Of a DNA stretch of 5,081 bases, positions 1 to 5,081 are shown piece by piece. The notes beneath the pieces are model-generated. The model did not search any database. It worked only from the letters and a program-made list of their open reading frames with translations, and was not told where the DNA came from. The translations under genes and the position numbers were made by a program. The stretch spans positions 1 through 5,081 of the forward strand of contig PFJA01000059.1 of the NCBI GenBank assembly GCA_002782905.1. Direction: 5' to 3'. The stretch's first letter is position 1. Each line of letters opens with the position of its first letter. The stretch comes from Lysobacterales bacterium CG_4_10_14_3_um_filter_64_11. Its GTDB lineage: Bacteria; Pseudomonadota; Gammaproteobacteria; Xanthomonadales; Xanthomonadaceae.

Positions 1-21
1 GCGAAACCCGATACCGCTCAC
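1..21 (-). CDS. Possible start of a further gene, truncated by the left edge
   Basis: A GTG at 21-19 overlaps the soeC stop by four bases (GTGA). It opens a frame reading MSGIGFR up to the left edge without a stop. Four-base GTGA/ATGA overlaps are common between co-translated genes, so the cluster may continue. Only seven codons are visible and there is no Shine-Dalgarno before the GTG, so nothing can be said of the product. Confidence 0.25.
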
Positions 22-947
22 GGGTAATAACGCATCACCACGTGCCGGGCTTCAGCAAAAAACAACCAGCGTTCCAGCACGGCGCCCAACCCCATGGCCA
101 GCACCGCACTGGCCAGCACGCCGGCAGGCGCTGCCAGGCGGTGGCTGATCAGTAGCGCCAGCAATGGCAGCAGTGCACTCAGCACGATTGCCAGCAGGCG
201 CAGCACGCGTGCATGTTTGCGCGCCAGCACAAAACCCATTTCGCGGGTAATGAAGCTGCGCTCGGTATGCGGGCGCTCGAATGCGTGCACGACGCTGCCG
301 GGCGCAAGCCCGAGCGCGCTGGCCGGCTCTGGGGTGTGTTCCAGCGTGACCAGCGCCTGCCAATAGCTGAGCTTCAGCGCAGTCAGCGCGATCAGGCCGG
401 CAGCGGCAACGTAGAGCACGGCGCTGGCCGGCCGCCAGCCGGTCAACGACAACAACGTCATCAGCAGCAGGCCGCCGCTGAGCACGGCGTAAAGCAGATA
501 CACCGGCAGCACGCGCCAGTCGTGCCACGCGGGGATGGTGCGCAGCGAGGCATAAATCATCGCGGTGGCGCTCACCGTGGCGAGCGCGATCAGCGCCAGC
601 AGAGCGCCCAGTGCCTGCGCCGGCAGCGACAGCGCGCCGAGCCAGATCAAGGCCATCAGGCCAAGCGCCGGTGCATAGCTGGTCATCGCCAGCAGCCCCT
701 CACGCGATAGCCACGAACTTTGCCATTGACTCAGCGCCCGCCAGGCACGGGCCGGCTTGCCCAGGTGCAGCAGCGAGCTGAGCAAGCCGATGCTGATCAG
801 CAGCAGTGCCAGTGCAAACAGGATCGCTGCGAACTCACGGCTGAGCGGCAGCGGCGACCACGCGTAGTGCAAGCCCAGCCAAAACAACATGCCATAGCCG
901 GCGCCCGAGAGCGTGGTAAAAAAAATGACGGAAAACGCGGGTTTCAT
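18..947 (-). CDS. soeC: DmsC-type quinone-interacting membrane anchor, SoeC-like
   Basis: This 309-residue integral membrane protein should anchor the complex and pass electrons to quinone. About eight membrane helices can be seen (roughly 4-27, 38-58, 85-105, 110-132, 145-168, 175-197, 250-269 and 274-296). The N-terminus KPAFSVIFFTTLSGAGYG is the form I associate with SoeC proteins. The hallmark segment of the DmsC family is at 58-84 (LLHLGKPARAWRAL, later SWLSREG). H61 and E83 have the same 22-residue spacing as E. coli DmsC H65 and E87, which are implicated in menaquinol binding or oxidation. RTIPAW at 136-141 and the Gly-Gly at 158-159 match the conserved centre. The protein has no cysteines. 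The hydrophilic loop at about 200-248 is longer than in E. coli DmsC. The ATG at 947 is chosen from the family N-terminus. It has no clear Shine-Dalgarno and lies 37 bases after soeB. Codons 8-10 hold a run of eight T. Confidence 0.87.
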   Translation of the reverse strand: MKPAFSVIFFTTLSGAGYGMLFWLGLHYAWSPLPLSREFAAILFALALLLISIGLLSSLLHLGKPARAWRALSQWQSSWLSREGLLAMTSYAPALGLMALIWLGALSLPAQALGALLALIALATVSATAMIYASLRTIPAWHDWRVLPVYLLYAVLSGGLLLMTLLSLTGWRPASAVLYVAAAGLIALTALKLSYWQALVTLEHTPEPASALGLAPGSVVHAFERPHTERSFITREMGFVLARKHARVLRLLAIVLSALLPLLALLISHRLAAPAGVLASAVLAMGLGAVLERWLFFAEARHVVMRYYP

Positions 948-984
948 AGTGTCTGCGAACGGAATGCGCGGGCGAGTCGGGACA

Positions 985-1734
985 TCATCGGCTGAGCACG
1001 CGGTCGAGCCAACGCAACAATGGCGGCAGCGCCTGTGGGTCGAGCGTTTCGGCAGCCGGCGGGGCGCTGCCAGCGGCGCGGCGCGGGCGTGGCGGCAGGT
1101 ATTTGTTGGTCGGCCGATAGCCCAACTCGGGCATCAGATCCCGGCCGCTGCGTTCGGCCACCAGCCGCGATACCGCTGAATCGGGATCGCCCAGGTCGCC
1201 GAAGTGGCGTGCCCGCGTGGGGCAGGCTTGCACGCAGGCCGGCACCCGTTCGGTTTCATCAAGCTGTTCGTTGTAAATGCGGTCCACGCACAGCGTACAT
1301 TTTTTGATCACACCCGCGACTTCGTCATATTCGCGCGCGCCGTACGGGCAGGCCCAACTGCACAGCTTGCAGCCGATGCACTTGCTTTCATCGACCAGCA
1401 CGATGCCATCCTCGGCGCGCTTGTAGCTGGCGCCGGTGGGACACACCGTGACGCAGGCCGGCTCGGCGCAGTGCAGGCAACTGCGCGGAAAATGCAGGGT
1501 GGTGGCGGGTTGTCCGCGGGCGCTGTCGGCGGCCACCTCGTAGCTGTGTACCCGGTTGAGCCAGACGCCATCCGGCGCCTTGCCGTAAGGGTCGATGTCG
1601 CTCAGCGGGCCGCCGCTGCCGGTGCTGTTCCACTGCTTGCACGCGACCGCGCAGGCATGGCAGCCGACACAGGTGTCGAGGTCGATCACCAGACCGAGTT
1701 GGCGTTTGCCGGGTTGCCTGGGTAATGCGGTCAT
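985..1734 (-). CDS. soeB: Four-cluster [4Fe-4S] ferredoxin subunit, SoeB-like (DmsB/PhsB/NrfC family)
   Basis: This 249-residue electron-transfer subunit should carry electrons from the molybdenum subunit to the membrane anchor. It has exactly 16 cysteines in four groups: C22/C25/C28/C32 (CVGCHACAVAC), C86/C89/C94/C98 (CLHCAEPACVTVC), C119/C122/C125/C129 (CIGCKLCSWAC) and C146/C149 with C167/C171 (CTLC, then CVQAC). This matches the DmsB-type pattern of four [4Fe-4S] clusters, with no cluster ligand replaced or lost. There is no signal peptide: the N-terminus is polar and runs straight into LGLVIDLDTCVGC, which fits a cytoplasmic protein, though hitch-hiking partners of Tat substrates look the same. 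The last ~40 residues are Pro/Ala/Arg-rich and end in a short helix-like LLRWLDRVLSR. The ATG is 5 bases after the permease stop and has no good Shine-Dalgarno, so translation is probably coupled. The family is certain. The Soe assignment rests on the neighbours. Confidence 0.9.
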   Translation of the reverse strand: MTALPRQPGKRQLGLVIDLDTCVGCHACAVACKQWNSTGSGGPLSDIDPYGKAPDGVWLNRVHSYEVAADSARGQPATTLHFPRSCLHCAEPACVTVCPTGASYKRAEDGIVLVDESKCIGCKLCSWACPYGAREYDEVAGVIKKCTLCVDRIYNEQLDETERVPACVQACPTRARHFGDLGDPDSAVSRLVAERSGRDLMPELGYRPTNKYLPPRPRRAAGSAPPAAETLDPQALPPLLRWLDRVLSR

Positions 1735-1739
1735 GGTGA

Positions 1740-3506
1740 TCAGAACGGGAAAAAGCGCGGGATGAAGATGACCGACAACACCCAGAACAGCAGGTTGAGC
1801 GGAATGCCGATTCGCATGAAATCGGTAAAACGGTAGTTGCCGGCGTTATAGACCATGGTGTTGGTCTGGTACCCGATCGGGGTGGCAAAGCTGGTGGAGG
1901 CGGCAAACAATACCGCAATCAGGAACGGGGTCGGGCTCAGGCCCATCGCCAGCGCGGTGGAATAGGCGATCGGCGTGATCAGCACCGCGGTGGCGTTGTT
2001 GCTCATCAGTTCGGTCAGCACCGCGGTCAGCAGGTACACCGCGGCCAGCACGGCCAGCGGCCCGAAGTCGCCGACGAAGCCGAGCAGATGGGTGGCGATG
2101 AACTGGGCAAGGCCGGACTTCTGCATGGCGATGCCGAGCGGTATCACCCCGGCCAGCAGCATGATCACGCGCCAATCGATCGATTCATAGGCGGCATTGT
2201 TGTCGATGCAGCGGGTTGCCACCAGCGCGATGCAGCCGAGGATCGCCGCCGCCACCAGCGGCAACCAGCCGAGCGCGGCAACGGCCATCACTGTCGCCAT
2301 GATGGCGATGGTCAGCAGTGCCTGGCGCGGCATGAAGACCCGGTGCTCGCGCGCCGACAGCACCAGCAGCGCCGGGTTGCGCCGCAACGATGGCAGTTCA
2401 TTGCCCGGCGCGCGCAGCAGCAGCACATCGCCCACGCGCAGGCGGACATCGCGCAGTTTGCTGCGCAGCACATCACCGCGCCGGTGGATCGCCAGAATCG
2501 CCGAGCGGTAGTGCCAATGGCATTCTGGCGACACCAGGGTGTGGCCGACCAGTGCCGAACCCGGCGCGATCATCACTTCGGCCAACACTGGCTGGGTGTT
2601 GCCGTTGCCCGGATCGATCGGCTGGAAATCCGGCGCGGTCTGCAAGCGGTTCTTGTCGATCACGGCGCTGAGCCGGCTCCAGTCGCCGCGCACGATCAAC
2701 ACGTCACCGGCGCGGATCGTTTCCGCGCGTGGCTGTGCCACCGCGTTGTCAACGCGCAGCAGTTCCAGCACGAAAACGCCATAACGCTCACCCAGCTTGG
2801 CGTCGGCGACGCTGTGCCCGATCAGCGGCGAGTTCGATGGCACCTGCAGTTCGCTGATGTACTTGCCCAGTTGATCGTCGTCATCGGTCTCGCTGTTGTG
2901 CGCGTGCGGCAACAGCCAGCGCTGCACCAGCAGCAGGTAGACGAAACCGGCAGCAAGCATGATCAGGCCGAGCTGGGTGAACTCGAACAGGCCAAAGCCG
3001 GGATGGCCGAGATTGCGTGCCAGCGAGTTCACCAGCAGGTTGGTCGAGGTGCCGACCAAGGTACACACACCGGCCATCTGTGCGGCATAGGACATCGGGA
3101 TCAGCAATTGCGAGGCGGGGATGCGATTGGCCGCCGTGGATGCCAGCACGATGGGCAGGAACACGGCCACGGCCGCGGTGTTGTTGATGAATGCCGACAA
3201 CAGGCCGACCAGCGCCATCACCAGCAACGTCATTGGCAGTGGCCGCCGCACGCGTGCGACCAGCCGGCCCATGGCGTGCACCACACCGCTGGCCGACAGC
3301 CCGCTGCTGAGCACGAACATTGCCGCCACGGTGATGGTGGCCGGGCTGCTGAAACCCGACACCGCCTCGGCTGGGGTGACCAGTTGCAGCACCAGCAGGC
3401 TGGCCAGCACCAGCAGCGCCACCACATCGCTGGGCAGCTTTTCGCTGATGAACAAGGTGGCGGCGACGACGACCACCGCCAGCGTCAGGATGGCATCAAT
3501 ACCCAT
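1740..3506 (-). CDS. SLC13/DASS-family permease with two RCK_C domains (candidate sulfate or sulfur-oxyanion transporter)
   Basis: This is a 588-residue inner-membrane ion transporter of the divalent anion:Na+ symporter family. The N-terminal half (1-200) has about five to six membrane segments, with the NNT motif at 108-110 (FINNTAAVAVFLP) and GTSTN at 152-156. A hydrophilic central region (~205-390) carries two TrkA-C/RCK_C-like domains at about 215-284 and 305-378. The C-terminal half (~394-588) repeats the transporter fold, with SNNAT at 502-506 and SFATPIGYQTNT at 539-550. Paired Asn-Asn-Thr-type motifs in the two halves are the anion/Na+ site hallmark of the family. I chose the ATG at 3506: it gives MGIDAILTLAVVVV, directly followed by hydrophobic sequence, and has an AGGA seven bases upstream. 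The frame is open to 3716, but the extra 70 residues are Arg/Thr/Cys-rich, non-membrane, and lie over soeA. Algal SAC1/SLT proteins with the same SLC13 plus TrkA-C layout are linked to sulfate, and the soe context suggests a sulfur anion. Substrate and direction are inferred, and dicarboxylate transport is possible. Confidence 0.9.
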   Translation of the reverse strand: MGIDAILTLAVVVVAATLFISEKLPSDVVALLVLASLLVLQLVTPAEAVSGFSSPATITVAAMFVLSSGLSASGVVHAMGRLVARVRRPLPMTLLVMALVGLLSAFINNTAAVAVFLPIVLASTAANRIPASQLLIPMSYAAQMAGVCTLVGTSTNLLVNSLARNLGHPGFGLFEFTQLGLIMLAAGFVYLLLVQRWLLPHAHNSETDDDDQLGKYISELQVPSNSPLIGHSVADAKLGERYGVFVLELLRVDNAVAQPRAETIRAGDVLIVRGDWSRLSAVIDKNRLQTAPDFQPIDPGNGNTQPVLAEVMIAPGSALVGHTLVSPECHWHYRSAILAIHRRGDVLRSKLRDVRLRVGDVLLLRAPGNELPSLRRNPALLVLSAREHRVFMPRQALLTIAIMATVMAVAALGWLPLVAAAILGCIALVATRCIDNNAAYESIDWRVIMLLAGVIPLGIAMQKSGLAQFIATHLLGFVGDFGPLAVLAAVYLLTAVLTELMSNNATAVLITPIAYSTALAMGLSPTPFLIAVLFAASTSFATPIGYQTNTMVYNAGNYRFTDFMRIGIPLNLLFWVLSVIFIPRFFPF

Positions 3507-5081
3507 TCGTCGATCCTGTGTGGCGCGTGGTTGAATCGCCGCGATAACGCAGCGGTCGGTTGTCCGCCGCGACAAAGTGCAGCGCGGCAAACTGCGGGTG
3601 CGATTCGCCATCCGGCGCAGCGACGCGTTGCAGACGCACGCGCAGGTCGAACCACGCCGCCTGGCCAGTGATCGGATCGGCGTTGGCGTAGCGGTCGTCG
3701 GGCAAGCGATCGCCAATCAGATGGTTGAGCAAAAAGCCCTGCGCACTTTCTGGTGCATCCTTGTGCAAACGCCACGCACCGCGGCGTTTGCCGATCGCGT
3801 TCCAGGTCCACACGGTATCGGGCTGGACATTGGCCGCCAGTCGCACCGGCACCACGATCTGCCCATGCGGCGAGCTCAGCGCTACCCAATCGTCATTGCC
3901 AACGCCGAAGCGTGCGGCGGTATCCGGGTGCAGGTACAGATAATTGCGGGTGGCGATTTGGCGCAGCCAGGCATTCTGCGAACCCCAAGAGTGGTACATG
4001 AACATGGGGCGTTGGGTGATTGCGCTGAGCGGAAACTCGGCAGCGACCTGCGCACCCTCGAACGGCTCATACCAGATCGGCAACGGATCGAAATACTGCA
4101 CCACCCGGGCCCGATGTTGCGGCGGTGGCGTGTGCGCGCCATGGCCCTGCCCGGCGAGGCGGAATTTCTGCAAGGTCTCGCAATACAGTTGCAGGGTGAT
4201 TGGTTCGGCGCTGGCAATCAGGCCCATGCCCTGTGCCCAGCGCAAGTAATCGCGATTGGCCATCTTGTAGTAACGGCCGGCGAGCGGCACCTCGGCGCGC
4301 CAAAAACCACCGTTTTCGATATAGCGTTTGAGCTGGCCGGGGTTGGGCGCGCCCTTGCCGTGTTGCCCGCCATCGCCGCGCCAGCCGGCAAGCAGGCCGA
4401 CGCCCGGCGCACGTTCGTGGCGCACGATGTAATCGGCGTAATCGCGGTAGCTGGGGCTGCCGTCGGCGGTCACCATGCCCGGCAGCTTCAGGCGCGCGCC
4501 AAGATCCAGCAACACTGATTGAAAACCACGCACGTCACGTGCGCCGTTTTCGGTTTCCGGTTGCAGCACCGGGTGCCGGATCGCATCGGCCACGCCATCG
4601 GCATCGGAGATTGGTCGATCCAGCAACGAAATCGCATCGAAGCGTTCCAGATAGGTGGTGTCGGGCAGCACCAGGTCGGCATAAGCCACCATCTCCGAAG
4701 CATAGGCATCGGCGTAGATGATGTGCGCGATGCGGTACTCACCGTTGGCGTGCTTGTCGGTGAGCCAGTGCATCGTCTGCGCGGTGTTCATCGCCGAGTT
4801 CCAGCTCATGTTGGCCATGAACAGGAACAGGGTGTCGATTGGGTACGGGTCGCCGGCCCAGGCATTGCGGATTACGGTGTGCATCATGCCGTGCGCGGCC
4901 AGCGGGTAGGCCCACGAAAACGCGTGGTCGATCCGGCGCGGCTGGCCGTGTTCGTCCACCAGCAAATCCTCCGGGCCGTGGATGTAGCCGAGCGGGGCGG
5001 CATCGAGCGAGCCGTCGCTGCGGCGGGCCTTGCCCGGACGGTTGGCCGGCGGAATCGGGCGCGGATACGGCGGCTGGTAGC
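3496..5081 (-). CDS. soeA: Molybdopterin oxidoreductase, SoeA-like sulfite dehydrogenase (quinone) catalytic subunit, 5' end beyond window
   Basis: This is the C-terminal part of a DMSO-reductase-family (Mo-bis-MGD) enzyme, probably SoeA, which oxidises sulfite to sulfate in the cytoplasm and passes electrons to SoeB. The frame is open to the right edge, giving 527 visible residues before the TGA. The TTG at 4965 is internal, and readable coding sequence (Pro-rich, with GYIHGPED) continues upstream of it. Visible residues 128-148 hold the family motif SEMVAYADLVLPDTTYLERF, from the region where these enzymes bind the second pterin and shape the active-site funnel. Residues ~354-490 form the C-terminal molydopterin dinucleotide-binding domain (RPMFMYHSWGSQNAW, then LHPDTAARFGVGNDDWV and SPHGQIVVPVRL). 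SoeA-type proteins are usually about 950-1000 residues, so roughly the N-terminal 45% is missing. That includes the N-terminal [4Fe-4S] cysteines, the Mo ligand and any Tat signal. Its last codons overlap the permease start. PsrA/PhsA-type polysulfide or thiosulfate reductase is the main alternative. Confidence 0.85.
   Translation of the reverse strand, partial: YQPPYPRPIPPANRPGKARRSDGSLDAAPLGYIHGPEDLLVDEHGQPRRIDHAFSWAYPLAAHGMMHTVIRNAWAGDPYPIDTLFLFMANMSWNSAMNTAQTMHWLTDKHANGEYRIAHIIYADAYASEMVAYADLVLPDTTYLERFDAISLLDRPISDADGVADAIRHPVLQPETENGARDVRGFQSVLLDLGARLKLPGMVTADGSPSYRDYADYIVRHERAPGVGLLAGWRGDGGQHGKGAPNPGQLKRYIENGGFWRAEVPLAGRYYKMANRDYLRWAQGMGLIASAEPITLQLYCETLQKFRLAGQGHGAHTPPPQHRARVVQYFDPLPIWYEPFEGAQVAAEFPLSAITQRPMFMYHSWGSQNAWLRQIATRNYLYLHPDTAARFGVGNDDWVALSSPHGQIVVPVRLAANVQPDTVWTWNAIGKRRGAWRLHKDAPESAQGFLLNHLIGDRLPDDRYANADPITGQAAWFDLRVRLQRVAAPDGESHPQFAALHFVAADNRPLRYRGDSTTRHTGSTNGY
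3514..3517 (-). promoter_or_regulatory. Ribosome binding site of the SLC13 permease
   Basis: On the minus strand an AGGA lies seven bases before the ATG at 3506, inside the last codons of soeA. It is the only convincing Shine-Dalgarno-like sequence at a start in this window, and it decides the permease start in favour of 3506 over upstream in-frame starts such as the ATG at 3611. Confidence 0.6.

Noticed and set aside
948..984. The 37-base soeB-soeC gap as a terminator or promoter
   Set aside because: No stable hairpin with a T-tract and no -10/-35 pair was seen, so it looks like a simple intra-operon spacer.
2088..3671. A 527-codon open frame on the plus strand opposite the permease
   Set aside because: Its product is extremely rich in Gln, His, Arg and Ala with no recognisable domain. 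This is the usual mirror of a GC-rich membrane-protein gene, and the minus-strand SLC13 motifs are unambiguous.
3507..3716. A 70-residue N-terminal extension of the permease from a start at 3716 or 3611
   Set aside because: The extension is Arg/Thr/Cys-rich, does not resemble a signal or membrane segment, and overlaps soeA by over 200 bases. The ATG at 3506 has a ribosome binding site and the expected hydrophobic start.
3577..4518. A 313-codon open frame on the plus strand opposite soeA
   Set aside because: It lies wholly within clear SoeA coding sequence, has no recognisable family features, and is explained by high GC lowering stop frequency.
3496..4965. Taking 4965 as the soeA start
   Set aside because: That codon is a TTG inside a frame that stays open to the window edge. 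The resulting protein would lack most of the catalytic core, so the gene is truncated by the window, not short.

Overview
The window is one dense, entirely minus-strand gene cluster from a GC-rich bacterium. The protein families and codon use fit a beta- or gammaproteobacterium, but the sequence does not settle the genus. Transcription runs from the right edge to the left edge. No gap between genes exceeds 37 bases, and no RNA gene, mobile element, CRISPR array or clear terminator was seen.

Layout in transcription order: (1) the C-terminal part (527 visible residues) of a molybdopterin-dependent oxidoreductase of the DMSO-reductase family, most like SoeA, the catalytic subunit of quinone-linked sulfite dehydrogenase; it runs off the right edge. 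(2) A 588-residue SLC13/DASS-family permease with two RCK_C (TrkA-C) domains in its central loop; it starts inside the last codons of soeA (11-base overlap). (3) A 249-residue ferredoxin subunit with exactly 16 cysteines in four [4Fe-4S] motifs (SoeB-like), 5 bases after the permease. (4) A 309-residue DmsC-type membrane anchor (SoeC-like), 37 bases further on. A GTG overlapping the soeC stop may begin a further gene that is cut off at the left edge.

Proposed joint function: SoeA oxidises sulfite to sulfate at a molybdenum bis-MGD centre, electrons pass along the iron-sulfur clusters of SoeB, and SoeC delivers them to the membrane quinone pool. The permease gene sits between the catalytic and electron-transfer subunit genes and overlaps soeA, so it is probably co-expressed with the complex. 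The attractive inference is that it moves the substrate or product (sulfate, sulfite or a sulfonate) across the inner membrane. The assignment to Soe rather than polysulfide, thiosulfate or DMSO reductase rests on recognised sequence resemblance and gene content. The N-terminal half of SoeA, with the Mo ligand and any Tat signal, lies outside the window.
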